Source of the DNA: Saccharophagus degradans 2-40
GTDB lineage: Bacteria; Pseudomonadota; Gammaproteobacteria; Pseudomonadales; Cellvibrionaceae
NCBI RefSeq assembly: GCF_000013665.1
Contig: NC_007912.1
Coordinates: 2,962,501-3,026,500, forward strand
DNA: 64,000 bases
Direction of reading: 5' to 3'
This document shows positions 52,430-62,319 of this stretch, piece by piece. How positions within the stretch are numbered: the stretch's first letter is position 1; each line of letters opens with the position of its first letter. The notes beneath the pieces were generated by a model, which worked only from the letters and a program-made list of their open reading frames with translations, was not told where the DNA came from and did no database searches. The position numbers and the translations under genes were made by a program.

Positions 52430-53251
52430 TTACATGTTTTTAAGCTGTTTGAGCATTTGCACCAACGTTTGGCTAAGGCCAGATGCGCCCGCCAGCGACC
52501 AACCGCCATCAACAGGAATAATTGCGCCACTCACATAGGCGGCCTGCTCCGACGCCAAATACATGCACATATTGCCTATATCTTCTGGTTTACCTAGGCG
52601 CTGTAAAGGCACAGATTGTTTTGCTAGCTCCATAAGCTCGGGCGTTGGCGCCAGGCGTTTCATGCCTTCTGTGCCTTCAATAGGGCCGGGCACTAGCGAG
52701 TTAACGCGAATACCGTGCTCCCCCCACTCCAAGGCCAAGCAGCGGGTAACCATATCTACACCCGCTTTGGCCGCACATACGTGAGTTTGCGCCTGCATGG
52801 GTAAAAATGCCTGCGGGGCGGAAATATTCACAATAGACGCCCCTGGCTTGGTTAGGTGTGGGAAAGCCGCCTTCATTACATGAAAGGTGCCAAGCAGATC
52901 TATATCGATTACCGATTTAAAACCATTTGCAGATAAATCTTCTGCCAGCGCAGGGAAATTACCCGCAGCACCAGACACCAGTACATCAATGCTACCCATT
53001 ACAGTGGCGATGCCTTGTAAACCTGCGGCAATTGCATCTACGTCGCGCACATCAGCTGCAAACCCCATAGCTTGCTCTGCACCGGCTTGCTGCAAGGCTG
53101 CAACGGTTTCGTCCACCTTTTCTTGGCTGCGGCTGGCTACAGCTACCTTTGCACCTGCGCGGGCAAAGCATTCTGCAACGCCGCGATTAATACCACTTGT
53201 ACCGCCCACTACAACAACGGTGCGACCACTAAAATCAAATACTTGGCTCAT
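52430..53251 (-). CDS. SDR oxidoreductase, 2,4-dienoyl-CoA reductase-like
   Basis: 273 residues. The Rossmann TGxxxGxG equivalent is VVVGGTSGINRGVA (about 13-26); DVRDVDAI and VSGAAGNF follow. The usual catalytic Tyr of YxxxK is absent: the segment reads THVCAAKAGVDMVTR, with Lys kept. This, plus LVPGPIEGTEGMKRL, is the pattern of peroxisomal-type 2,4-dienoyl-CoA reductases, which act without that Tyr. It likely reduces dienoyl-CoA with NADPH during unsaturated fatty acid oxidation. It lies 18 bp after an enoyl-CoA hydratase gene, a matching pathway partner. Confidence 0.87.
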   Translation of the reverse strand: MSQVFDFSGRTVVVVGGTSGINRGVAECFARAGAKVAVASRSQEKVDETVAALQQAGAEQAMGFAADVRDVDAIAAGLQGIATVMGSIDVLVSGAAGNFPALAEDLSANGFKSVIDIDLLGTFHVMKAAFPHLTKPGASIVNISAPQAFLPMQAQTHVCAAKAGVDMVTRCLALEWGEHGIRVNSLVPGPIEGTEGMKRLAPTPELMELAKQSVPLQRLGKPEDIGNMCMYLASEQAAYVSGAIIPVDGGWSLAGASGLSQTLVQMLKQLKNM

Positions 53252-53269
53252 TTTGGGTTCCCTTTTTAA

Positions 53270-54043
53270 TTATTCAAAGTGAGAGAAATCGGGTTTGCGT
53301 TTCTCAAAGAAGGCCCCAACCGCTTCTGCAAATTCGGGTTGGCTTAACGCCTTAGCAAATAGTGCAATTTCGGTATCGATTACCCGTTGCACGTTATCGG
53401 AGGTAGTTTGTTTAAGTAGGGCTTTAGATTGTCTAACGGCGGCTGGCGGCAACAACGCAAGCTTATCGCACGCCGCGCGGGCTTTAGCGAGGGGTGCAGC
53501 CTCTACGCTATTAATTAAATTGCCTTCTTTCGCCTCTTGCGCACTAAACTCTTCGCCTAACAGCAGCCATTCGCTGGCTTTGGCAGCCCCAGCAATACGG
53601 GGTATAAGGTAAGAAGATGCATACTCTGGGCACAGGCCTAATTTTACAAACGGCAATGCGAAACGCGCATCTGTGTGGCCATAGGCAAGATCACAATGTA
53701 GCAGTAGCGTAGTACCAATACCCACAGCCACGCCCTCTACCGCAACCACCACAGGCTTTGGAAAGCTAAGCAACGCCTGCATAAAGATAACAATGGGGTT
53801 ATTCTCATCTTGCAGGTTAGAGGCGTTGGCAAAATCGTTAAGGTCGTTGCCAGAGGTAAAAATGCCTCCCTGCCCGTAAATAAGTACACTGCGAGTGGTC
53901 GCATCTTGCTTCGCTCGCAATAACGCGGCCGTTAAACTGCGGTACATAGCTAAATTAATGGCGTTTTTACGATCTGGGCGGTTAAAACTTACCTCTAGCG
54001 TGGCGCCACGCTGCTCCACCAATACTTCTGGGCTAGGCTCCAT
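53270..54043 (-). CDS. Enoyl-CoA hydratase/isomerase
   Basis: 257 residues of the crotonase fold: LEVSFNRPDRKNAINLAMYRSL, GQGGIFTSGNDLNDF (oxyanion loop), KPVVVAVEGVAVGIGTTLLLHCDLAY, and FALPFVKLGLCPEYASSYLIPRIAG. The GLCPE stretch carries the acidic residue used for hydration or isomerisation; similarity to delta3,delta2-isomerases is possible. Start 54043 has GGAG 8 nt upstream; an ATG at 54061 lacks it. In an operon with the dienoyl-CoA reductase for unsaturated fatty acid beta-oxidation. Confidence 0.88.
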   Translation of the reverse strand: MEPSPEVLVEQRGATLEVSFNRPDRKNAINLAMYRSLTAALLRAKQDATTRSVLIYGQGGIFTSGNDLNDFANASNLQDENNPIVIFMQALLSFPKPVVVAVEGVAVGIGTTLLLHCDLAYGHTDARFALPFVKLGLCPEYASSYLIPRIAGAAKASEWLLLGEEFSAQEAKEGNLINSVEAAPLAKARAACDKLALLPPAAVRQSKALLKQTTSDNVQRVIDTEIALFAKALSQPEFAEAVGAFFEKRKPDFSHFE

Positions 54044-54300
54044 TAATGTCACTCCTTTCAAAAGTTATACGTGCAGGTTATTTTGTTCTCATCAGAGTTT
54101 AGCAGCCACAGCAGCAGCAACCAGAGCGAGACTATTCATAATCGCTAACCTTTTCGCTCATATGCCTAAAAGTTGCCCTTACAAGCCCTTCACACCTTGC
54201 ATCTACCCCTGCAGCCGCTACAATCCCGCATCACATATTTTAGCTGCCTGCCCTACCTCGCAGGCCCATTAGATAAGCCCAAAGCGCCCGGTTGAAACCC

Positions 54301-56040
54301 ATGAATATACGTAACCTACTAAACGATCGCGTTAAAAGCGCCATGAACGATGCGGGTATACCCGCCGACTACAGCCCCCACTTGGCGGTAAGCAAAAAAG
54401 CGGGCTTTGGCGACTACCAAGCCAACGGCGCCATGGGTGCGGCCAAAGCGCTAAAAACCAACCCGCGCGAAGTGGCGCAAAAGATTATTGATAACTTGGA
54501 TTTAAACGGCATAGCCAGCAAAGTTGAAATTGCCGGCCCCGGCTTTATTAATATCCACTTAGACCCAAAGTGGTTGGCGCAACAAACTGTTGCTGTAACC
54601 AATAGCACCAACTTGGGTATTCTCCCTAAAAACAACCCAGAAACGGTTGTTATAGATTACTCCTCACCCAACCTCGCTAAAGAAATGCACGTTGGCCATT
54701 TGCGCTCTACCATTATTGGTGATGCCATTGCGCGCGTTTTGGAATTTACGGGCGACAAAGTTATTCGCCAAAACCACGTGGGCGACTGGGGCACCCAATT
54801 CGGTATGCTAATTGCCGAATTAGAAGATCAACTTGGCAGCGGCGAGCGCCCCGAGTTAGCACTACAAGATTTAGAAGGCTTCTATCAACAAGCCAAAAAA
54901 CACTTTGATGACGACCCAGCTTTTGCCGATCGCGCCCGCGACTACGTAGTAAAGCTGCAATCTGGCGACGCTCAAGTAAATAAACTATGGCAAGAGTTTC
55001 GCCGAGTTTCACTACTACACGCAGAAGAAATTTACCGCAAACTTAACGTAACCCTAGGCGAAGCCGATGTACGCGGCGAAAGCGCTTATAACGACGACCT
55101 TGCACCGGTAGTAGCAGAGCTAGAAGCACAGGGCTTAGCAGTAGAAGACCAAGGTGCAAAAGTGGTATTTTTACACGAATTAGCCGATAAAAATGGCGAC
55201 CCCAGCGTTGCGATTATTCAGAAAAAAGATGGTGGCTATTTGTACTCCACATCCGATCTCGCTGCACTGCGTTACCGTGTAGGCACACTTAAAGCTAACC
55301 GCATTTTATATTTTATTGATGCGCGCCAATCGCTGCACATGCAGCAGGTATTTACCCTTGCCCGCAAAGCAGGCTTCGCCGATGAATGGCTTTCTACCGA
55401 GCACCACGCCTTTGGCACCATGCTAGGCAGCGACGGTAAACCCTTTAAAACACGCAGTGGCGGCACAGTAAAACTCGCCCAATTGTTAGACGAGGCCGTA
55501 GAGCGTGCAGCAAAAGAAGTGCGCACCAAAAACCCAGACCTTACCGAAGAAGAAATGGCCGAGGTAGCTAGCAAAGTGGGCATTGGTGCAGTTAAGTACG
55601 CAGACTTATGTAAAACACGCACCAACGACTACGTGTTTAACTGGGAAAGCATGCTCGCATTTGAAGGCAACACAGGCCCTTACATGCAATATGCTTATAC
55701 CCGAATTCGCAGCATATTCCGCCGCGCAAACGAAAACATGGATACCTTCGAAAGCGAAGTTAACCTAACCGAGCCGCAAGAAGTGCAGTTGGCAATTAAG
55801 CTTTTACAGCTCCCAGAAATTGTTGAGCAAATAGCCGCCGACGCTTACCCACACGTAATGTGTAATTACCTTTACGATTTGGCCAGCTTGTTTATGACAT
55901 TCTACGAAGCCTGCCCTATTCTTAAAGAAGGCGTCGAGCCCGCAGTAAAAACCAGCCGCCTGCAATTAAGCAAAGGCGTTGCACGCACCTTAGCGCAAGG
56001 GTTGGATTTACTGGGTATTGAAGTGATGGAAAAAATGTAA
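54301..56040 (+). CDS. argS: Arginyl-tRNA synthetase
   Basis: 579 residues, standard length. The N-terminal additional domain includes [18 protein letters not shown]. The class I signature is [21 protein letters not shown] with HVGH, and the KMSK-like loop is [10 protein letters not shown]. The DALR anticodon-binding domain ends it ([16 protein letters not shown]). It charges tRNA-Arg. ATG 54301 aligns with E. coli MNIQALL; the TTG at 54292 adds three residues. Confidence 0.97.
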   Translation: MNIRNLLNDRVKSAMNDAGIPADYSPHLAVSKKAGFGDYQANGAMGAAKALKTNPREVAQKIIDNLDLNGIASKVEIAGPGFINIHLDPKWLAQQTVAVTNSTNLGILPKNNPETVVIDYSSPNLAKEMHVGHLRSTIIGDAIARVLEFTGDKVIRQNHVGDWGTQFGMLIAELEDQLGSGERPELALQDLEGFYQQAKKHFDDDPAFADRARDYVVKLQSGDAQVNKLWQEFRRVSLLHAEEIYRKLNVTLGEADVRGESAYNDDLAPVVAELEAQGLAVEDQGAKVVFLHELADKNGDPSVAIIQKKDGGYLYSTSDLAALRYRVGTLKANRILYFIDARQSLHMQQVFTLARKAGFADEWLSTEHHAFGTMLGSDGKPFKTRSGGTVKLAQLLDEAVERAAKEVRTKNPDLTEEEMAEVASKVGIGAVKYADLCKTRTNDYVFNWESMLAFEGNTGPYMQYAYTRIRSIFRRANENMDTFESEVNLTEPQEVQLAIKLLQLPEIVEQIAADAYPHVMCNYLYDLASLFMTFYEACPILKEGVEPAVKTSRLQLSKGVARTLAQGLDLLGIEVMEKM

Positions 56041-56073
56041 GTTATTACATTCTGTATATTTGTAAAAAGTAAT

Positions 56074-56098
56074 ACGGGAGCCTAAGCTCCCGTTTTTT
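56074..56098 (+). terminator. argS terminator
   Basis: ACGGGAGC (56074-56081), loop CTAA, GCTCCCGT (56086-56093), then a T run. Confidence 0.92.
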
Positions 56099-56155
56099 AT
56101 AATAACTCCCGTCTACCCCTAACACTTCACCAGCAGCAAGCCTGAATCAAAAAAC

Positions 56156-56482
56156 TTAATTAGAAATTAGTGCGTCTATTTGCTCTAGCGTGTGAACAAT
56201 TTCTGCTCGTGCATTGACACCAGTAAATACGTCACCGTCGCTTACCATTGGCGCCACATTGCACAGCAAAGGTAGTGGCTGGCCGGTTTCTGCTAAAACG
56301 CGTAAACGGGGAATAAACACAAACTGCAACCACTGCTGAAACTCTAGCGTATCCACACAGAATGGCTGGGTGCTAGCAAGTGCTGCCTGCGAAGGTAATT
56401 GTGCCTGCCATAAGCTTGCCGAGCGCAAATGCATTTCCAAATCCATCAGTAAACTCAGCAGCTGGTTAGCGCGTAAATCCAT
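56156..56482 (-). CDS. yqcC: YqcC-like protein (DUF446)
   Basis: 108 residues, all-helical: LLSLLMDLEMHLRSASLWQA, then a Pro-rich CVDTLEFQQWLQFVFIPRLRVLAETG and an ending EIVHTLEQIDALI. This is the DUF446/YqcC pattern; in many gammaproteobacteria yqcC precedes truC. Function unknown. Its ATG shares one base with the dinG stop, so they are translationally coupled. Confidence 0.83.
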   Translation of the reverse strand: MDLRANQLLSLLMDLEMHLRSASLWQAQLPSQAALASTQPFCVDTLEFQQWLQFVFIPRLRVLAETGQPLPLLCNVAPMVSDGDVFTGVNARAEIVHTLEQIDALISN

Positions 56483-58644
56483 TAGCCCAGCTCGCGCTTA
56501 AATGGTGGCAAAGAGTTTAATAGCGCTTGCCCGTAGCGCTTGGTTATTAGGCGCTTATCCATAATGGTTACTACGCCCTTGTCCGACTCTGTACGCAACA
56601 GCCGACCACAAGCCTGAACTAAACGCATGGCTGCATCGGGTACGGTTATTTGCATAAACGAGTTGCCGCCTCTGCTTTCTACCCATTCGGCAAGTGACGC
56701 TTCCAACGGGTCATCGGGCACAGCAAAAGGAATTTTGGCAATAATCACATGGGTGCAATATTTACCGGGTAAATCCACACCTTCGGCAAAACTGGCTAAA
56801 CCAAAAATAATACTGCCACTGCCCTCGTCGATACGTTTTTTATGATCGCTCACCAACACCTGCTTGGACTGGCTACCCTGCATTAAAATTAGCATTCTAA
56901 AATCGGCAGGTAACTGATCAAACACTTCCAGCATTTGCTTTCTAGATGAAAACAACACCAGTGTGCCCGCTTTTTTATCGATAATTTCAGGCAAGTACTC
57001 AATCATGCTATCGGTATGGTCCGCTGCAAAATTTGCTTCAACGGCGAACGACGGTATACGCAAAACTGCGCGATTGGGGTAATCGAATGGGCTGGGCACT
57101 ACCGAGTAATGGGAATCGTCGTAGGTGCCAGACCGGATTTTAAATCGATCAAATGAATTTAACGCGGTGAGTGTAGCCGAGGTAACAACCGCGCCACAGC
57201 AGCGCGACCACAAATCTTTTTCTAACGCTTTTGAGGCTAAAATGGGGCTGGATACTATTTCGTAATCCATTACGTCGTTAAATGTCGTTACGGTTATCCA
57301 GCGCGCTATAGGCCAGTTTTCTATCACTTTGGTGTCTGCGTAACTCTTCCATAGGCTTAGGTTACCATCTGCGCGTGCAAGCCATGTACCAACGGCACCG
57401 TGTACGGTTTCTATATCTACCCTCGGCACCAGTGGGTAATCATCTTCTATCAGTGTTTCTAATTCTTTATGAAGCTTACCTAAGTGCATACTTAAATCTA
57501 AAAAGGCATCCACTAATTCGCGAGCGAGATACTCCATAGCTGCGGGCACTACACCTTGTTCAAAGCGTAATTGCCTGCTGCTTTCCTGCCTGTCATCCCT
57601 GCGAAAACGATCGTTATCTTTTTCGTTACTCGCTTCTAGCGCATACACCCACTCTTGCATGTGCGGCAGATGCGCCTCCATTAACGAGCGAACATTTTTG
57701 AAAACTGCTTCTGTGGGGGCCGCAATTTGGGTGAAGTACGAGGCATCTGTTAGTGGTTCAATTAAATTAGACCACTGCCCTTCGCTTTGGCCAAGCCAGC
57801 GAATAGTGCTTTTATAACGGGTGTGACTGGCGAAATGATTAAGGGCTTTATCGGGTAAGTGGTGGCCCTCATCGAAAATATAAATAGTTTCTTCTGGTGC
57901 GGGTAAAATAGCACCTCCACCTAGCGCTAGATCCGCCAGTACTAAATCGTGGTTGGCGACGATGCAATCTGCCTCATCGAGTAGTTCTCGCGCATTAAAA
58001 AACGCACACTGGCGAACAAACTTACAGTTTCTACCAGTGCATTGGCGATGATCCGTGGTTACGCGCTGCCACACGGGTTGATCAATTTCATCATGCCAAT
58101 TATCTCTATCGCCATCCCATTTACCTTCGCCTAGTTTCTCCATCATAGAGGTATAAAGCTTGGTATCGAATTCACTTATTTCGCTGTGCTCGTCTTCGTA
58201 AAGCGGGATAAACTGGGTATCGTCCGACGAGGTTAATATTTTGTCTAACTTGCTTAGGCACATGTAACGGCCACGTCCCTTGGCTAAGCAAAAGTTAAAC
58301 TTTAAATCGGCGTAGCGAATAAGGTCGGGTAAATCTTTTAAAACCACCTGCTCTTGCAAGGCCACGGTAGCCGTTGCGAGCACAACTTTTTTGCCTAACG
58401 CTTTGGCCACAGGTAAAGCAGCCAATAAATACGATACGGTTTTACCGGTACCCGTGCCGGCCTCTATTACACAAAGGTGCCCTTCTGTTTGGCGTTCACC
58501 ATCTGCATTAAGCTGAATGCTGCCTAGCGTTTTCGCAATTTCGGCAATCATCAATTTTTGGCCATAGCGCGGTTTTAGCTCCCGCGCTTCTAAGAATTTA
58601 CTGTAGGCCTGTTGAATTTCTTTTTTTACATCTTTATTCAGCAT
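56482..58644 (-). CDS. dinG: ATP-dependent DNA helicase DinG
   Basis: 720 residues of the XPD/DinG superfamily 2 helicases. Walker A is EAGTGTGKTVSYLLA. The Fe-S cluster ligands lie between CLAKGRGRYMC and CTGRNCKFVRQC. The DEAH box is DEGHHL, and the C-terminal motifs are GSIIFGLASFAEGVDLPG and QACGRLLRTESDKG. It unwinds DNA and R-loops and acts in DNA repair. It overlaps the upstream acyltransferase gene by 11 bp and yqcC by 1 bp. Confidence 0.95.
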   Translation of the reverse strand: MLNKDVKKEIQQAYSKFLEARELKPRYGQKLMIAEIAKTLGSIQLNADGERQTEGHLCVIEAGTGTGKTVSYLLAALPVAKALGKKVVLATATVALQEQVVLKDLPDLIRYADLKFNFCLAKGRGRYMCLSKLDKILTSSDDTQFIPLYEDEHSEISEFDTKLYTSMMEKLGEGKWDGDRDNWHDEIDQPVWQRVTTDHRQCTGRNCKFVRQCAFFNARELLDEADCIVANHDLVLADLALGGGAILPAPEETIYIFDEGHHLPDKALNHFASHTRYKSTIRWLGQSEGQWSNLIEPLTDASYFTQIAAPTEAVFKNVRSLMEAHLPHMQEWVYALEASNEKDNDRFRRDDRQESSRQLRFEQGVVPAAMEYLARELVDAFLDLSMHLGKLHKELETLIEDDYPLVPRVDIETVHGAVGTWLARADGNLSLWKSYADTKVIENWPIARWITVTTFNDVMDYEIVSSPILASKALEKDLWSRCCGAVVTSATLTALNSFDRFKIRSGTYDDSHYSVVPSPFDYPNRAVLRIPSFAVEANFAADHTDSMIEYLPEIIDKKAGTLVLFSSRKQMLEVFDQLPADFRMLILMQGSQSKQVLVSDHKKRIDEGSGSIIFGLASFAEGVDLPGKYCTHVIIAKIPFAVPDDPLEASLAEWVESRGGNSFMQITVPDAAMRLVQACGRLLRTESDKGVVTIMDKRLITKRYGQALLNSLPPFKRELG

Positions 58645-59797
58645 TCGCGGTCAAGCTCAATTTGCGGTAGACCGGATTTGCATAGCCTTTTAGCAGTGTA
58701 TTTAGGTATTGCGGATCGCAGGTTGCAATACGATCGGCAAATATTTTGCGCTCGGCTTGCCAATCGGCAGTATCGAACGCAATTTGCTTTTCACCCACCA
58801 ATACTTTGGGGCTGCGTTTTTCTAGCATTTCGTACGCAATACAGTTACTGGGGTGCAACACATAATTAGAAATAATTTCTTTATCTAAATGCAGCTTTAC
58901 CTGCTCTGCATTTTCAAAGTTTTGGGTGAGTGGCTCACCAAAATGTACATGTACACACCCTTTAAACCCGGTAATACCAGTGGCGATACTTTTTACATCT
59001 TCGTGCTCGCCTTTTTTATAGGTACCCTCTGTTTCCTTTTGATAAATTTCTTTCGCTTTAGCGGTATCGCACGGGTCGTATTCGTAAGATAGCGTCACCG
59101 GCACAATGCGTGCCTCGCGTATAAACTCTTCAAAAGGCTGCGTTTTGGGTTTGCTTAGTGCAAACATACTAATAATTGCTTGGTTACTTACGTCTATGCC
59201 ATCTTTAGCGCGGCCTTCGCGCTGAGCGATCCATACGTTTTCGTTATCTGTAAGTACCGAGTGGTGAATATATTTAGACAACAATTTCGCCGCTTTTAGT
59301 TTTTCACGCGGAGCGGTTGCCGAGCGGTTAACAATAAAGCTTTTATTTAACCGCATTAAATCGGATGCGAATGGCTTGGTAAGTAAGTTATCCCCAATGG
59401 CTATGCGCAAGGTGGTAAACCCATTTTTATATAGCGACCAGTTAACAAGTGCAGGGTCCATAACTATATCGCGATGATTACTAACGAATAAGCTGGCCTT
59501 AGCGCGGTCGAAATTATCAAGGCCGGATATAGACAAATGGGTAATAGTGCGATTTATCTCGCGGCCTAAGTAAAACTCTATCTTCGCTTGTAAATCGGCA
59601 ACGGTTTGAATGCTGGCTGTTTCTTTTTGCAGGCGGCCTCGAATTAACCCGCGCACTAGCGGAGCAATATATTTACCCGCTCTTGGCAAGCCAAGCTTGG
59701 CGACCGTATCGAGAAACTCCTTGTCCTCCAGCAAACGCTGTAACGTGGGCACGACTTCACTGTCGTTATAGGGACGAATTTCATCAAACTCAGACAT
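58634..59797 (-). CDS. 1-acyl-sn-glycerol-3-phosphate acyltransferase-like
   Basis: 387 residues. The acyltransferase motif HX4D is SNHRDIVMDPAL, and GRAKDG and IVPVTLSYEYDPCD follow as motifs III and IV. The sequence is longer than PlsC and has an extra C-terminal region (FADRIATCDPQYLNTLLKGYANPVYRKL). It may be a PlsC- or OlsA-type enzyme of phospholipid or ornithine-lipid synthesis. I start at MSEFDE (59797), behind GAGAGAG; the frame to 59842 lacks support. First gene of the dinG operon. Confidence 0.82.
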   Translation of the reverse strand: MSEFDEIRPYNDSEVVPTLQRLLEDKEFLDTVAKLGLPRAGKYIAPLVRGLIRGRLQKETASIQTVADLQAKIEFYLGREINRTITHLSISGLDNFDRAKASLFVSNHRDIVMDPALVNWSLYKNGFTTLRIAIGDNLLTKPFASDLMRLNKSFIVNRSATAPREKLKAAKLLSKYIHHSVLTDNENVWIAQREGRAKDGIDVSNQAIISMFALSKPKTQPFEEFIREARIVPVTLSYEYDPCDTAKAKEIYQKETEGTYKKGEHEDVKSIATGITGFKGCVHVHFGEPLTQNFENAEQVKLHLDKEIISNYVLHPSNCIAYEMLEKRSPKVLVGEKQIAFDTADWQAERKIFADRIATCDPQYLNTLLKGYANPVYRKLSLTANAE

Positions 59798-60155
59798 TAA
59801 CACTCTCTCTTGCGTTGGGCACGCCAGCACGACTTGGCGCACTGGAAATTTCTGCAGTTAGCATCCATTCACAAAGGATTCTCACCTTTGAGAAGCTTGT
59901 ACTAAACTTATTATTCAGTTCGCTTATAGTAACCAGCATAGTCACCTAAGCAGCGGTTGCACTTTTGTATGCGTAAGGAATCACTTTTGAGGGTTACCCC
60001 GTGAACGTTTTTTGCACAAAAGCGCGATTTATTTGTGATTTAACAACCGTTAAGCCGCGCATTATACCGTTTAGCGACTGGTGCTGCGACGTGGATTTCA
60101 CGCAGTTTGATTATGGTACACTCAGCACCAATATTGCGGTTAAGTACATATAAGA
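59798..60155. other. Divergent intergenic region
   Basis: 358 bp between the acyltransferase operon and the diguanylate cyclase gene, which should contain both promoters. No hairpin or clear binding site was found. Confidence 0.5.
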
Positions 60156-61460
60156 ATGAAAATATTGCTTGTTGAAGATAGCGCCACCCTGCGACACGCC
60201 ATGAGCCATTTTGTGCGCACAGCTGGGCACGAGCCTGTTATTGCCAAAAGTGGTGAAGAAGCACTGCAAATTATTGAACAAACCGCGGTGGACCTCATCA
60301 TTATGGATGTGGAGATGCCAGGGCTAGATGGCTTCGAAACAACTCGCCTTATTCGCGAATGGCTTGGCGATCACTGGATACCGATCATTTTCGTGACCGG
60401 CATGAGCGAAGATGAAAGCCTTGAAGAAGGCATAGATGCCGGTGGTGATGACTACCTTGTAAAACCTGTAAGCCAAATGATTATATCGGCAAAAATACGG
60501 GCCATGGAGCGCATAACCGATATGCGCAACCAACTAGCAACCCTTAATCGCGAGCTTAAGGTGCTCAGTCAGCGAGATGGGCTTACCCACCTTTATAATC
60601 GCCGCACATTTGAAGAGCTAGCCGAAAAGCAGTGGAAAATAGCCACCCGCAACAAGGCCCCACTGGCCGTATTGCTATTAGATATCGACCATTTTAAGCA
60701 ATATAACGATTACTACGGCCACCAACAGGGTGATCGCTGCATTCAAACTATTTCTAGCGTATTGGCCAAATGCGTCACCCGTCCCGACGATTTAATCGGT
60801 CGCTATGGCGGTGAAGAATTCATTATTTTATTACCCAACACCCCAGAAAACGGTGCACACTATATAGCAGAGCAAATTCGCAAGTCGGTTGAGCGCTTGC
60901 AAATTAAACATCGCGCTTCGCCGTCCAATACCTACGTTACCGTTAGCATTGGTGGAGCCGCCCTTAATTACACTACTGGCACTACCTGGGCACACCAAGT
61001 GGGGCTTGCAGATAAGGCCCTTTATACCGCTAAAGCCAGCGGCAGAAATACCAGCACAATTCAATCCGCCGACCCCAACGGCTTAATACTTGTTGTAGAT
61101 GACGATGACGCAAGTTTGTCTCTTATTAGCGACATATTAAAAGGCCATTGCTCCATCATTACAGCCAAAACTAGTGAAGAATGCATGGAGCTGGCCCAAG
61201 AGCTTCAACCAGACCTTATTTTGATGGATGCCTACCTACCCGGTGTAAACGGCTACGAAACCTGCAAGAGCTTAACCTCGAACATCGATACCGAAGAGAT
61301 ACCTATTATTCTTACCTGCCAAGCAGATAGCCTAAGCGAGGTGGAAGAGTTTGCGGCAAAAGCGGGAGCGAAAACAGCCCTACTTAAACCGCTAGATAAG
61401 CACAAGCTTATAGATAAGATCGGCCGCTTTATTAGCCCCAACAGCCTCTCTTTGCCGTAA
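60156..61460 (+). CDS. REC-GGDEF-REC diguanylate cyclase response regulator
   Basis: 434 residues. An N-terminal receiver (LLVEDSATL, phosphoacceptor D51 in IIMDVEMPG, Lys in YLVKPVS) is followed by a GGDEF domain (about 135-305) with active-site GGEEF in LIGRYGGEEFIILLP. Five residues before this is RPDD, an RxxD inhibitory I-site. A second receiver (ILVVDDDDASLSL, DLILMDAYLPG) closes it. It should make cyclic-di-GMP under phosphorelay control, with product inhibition. The order REC-GGDEF-REC differs from PleD (REC-REC-GGDEF). No partner kinase is near. Confidence 0.92.
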   Translation: MKILLVEDSATLRHAMSHFVRTAGHEPVIAKSGEEALQIIEQTAVDLIIMDVEMPGLDGFETTRLIREWLGDHWIPIIFVTGMSEDESLEEGIDAGGDDYLVKPVSQMIISAKIRAMERITDMRNQLATLNRELKVLSQRDGLTHLYNRRTFEELAEKQWKIATRNKAPLAVLLLDIDHFKQYNDYYGHQQGDRCIQTISSVLAKCVTRPDDLIGRYGGEEFIILLPNTPENGAHYIAEQIRKSVERLQIKHRASPSNTYVTVSIGGAALNYTTGTTWAHQVGLADKALYTAKASGRNTSTIQSADPNGLILVVDDDDASLSLISDILKGHCSIITAKTSEECMELAQELQPDLILMDAYLPGVNGYETCKSLTSNIDTEEIPIILTCQADSLSEVEEFAAKAGAKTALLKPLDKHKLIDKIGRFISPNSLSLP

Positions 61461-61481
61461 CTAATTCTCTAACAATCGCCC

Positions 61482-61515
61482 ATAAAAAAGCCCCGCAAAT
61501 GCAGGGCTTTTTTAT
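61482..61515. terminator. Bidirectional terminator
   Basis: ATAAAAAAGCCC (61482-61493) pairs with GGGCTTTTTTAT (61504-61515). The A and T runs on both sides serve the converging GGDEF and EF-hand genes. Confidence 0.9.
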
Positions 61516-61538
61516 GCTTAATAATTTTCGCTTCGTAT

Positions 61539-62030
61539 CTATTTAATGGAAGACCTAACACAAAACCAAAGCAAGCAACTGGTATCGTCTTCAGCTTTTA
61601 CTGGCGCAGGTTTTTCTTTTGCAGCCTTCACCTTAGACATGTCTATTTCTGATGTGGTGATATTGCCATCACCATTTTGATCAAAGCGGTCGAAACTGCC
61701 TAAGTAAGAGCAGTACTCGCTGGAGCTCAGTTTGCCATCTTGATCTAAGTCTAATTTATTAAAGCGCGCTTTTAACAGCATTTGGCGCTTTACACCGTCG
61801 ACATATTCATATTCACCAAACGTTACACCACCGTCGGCATCTAAATCCATCGCCGCGTATAGCTTTTGACGTTTTTCACTAATTTCGTCAACAGAGATAA
61901 CGTTATCACCGTTAACATCGTATTTTGCGAGCAACCATTGCTCATTTTTACTCGTTCCCTCGTCTGCGAATACGCTGGCAGCGGTTACGCTTACCAACAT
62001 GCACAGTAGCTGTGCAACGCGAATAGACAT
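61539..62030 (-). CDS. Exported EF-hand protein
   Basis: 163 residues. A signal peptide (LLCMLVSVTAASVFA, then DEG) precedes four EF-hand loops: DVNGDNVISVDE, DLDADGGVTFGE, DLDQDGKLSSSE and DQNGDGNITTSE, all with the Asp/Asn/Glu ligands for calcium. The C-terminus is Lys/Pro-rich then CLLWFC. Probably a periplasmic or secreted calcium-binding protein with no enzymatic domain. GAGG precedes the ATG. Confidence 0.9.
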   Translation of the reverse strand: MSIRVAQLLCMLVSVTAASVFADEGTSKNEQWLLAKYDVNGDNVISVDEISEKRQKLYAAMDLDADGGVTFGEYEYVDGVKRQMLLKARFNKLDLDQDGKLSSSEYCSYLGSFDRFDQNGDGNITTSEIDMSKVKAAKEKPAPVKAEDDTSCLLWFCVRSSIK

Positions 62031-62319
62031 TGGGTAAACCTCGTAGTTAATTGGCGAAATGCCTTATTTCGTTCTTATAAAGTCTAGCCCTTAGAATGTA
62101 CCACTAATTAGAATCACTTCACAATTTCTGGCACACATATATACCAAATCGGTTTAAGTTTTACACACTCGATAAGTAATAGCTATAACAGTATGGAACT
62201 ACGCGGTTTTTCATTCAGAAGAAAAGGGTATAAAAGTAACAATTGAGCTATAACCACACATATTGGCTATAGCTCAAAACTCAGAATGGGTGTTTTTTAT
62301 ACAGATCTAGAATGGGCGA

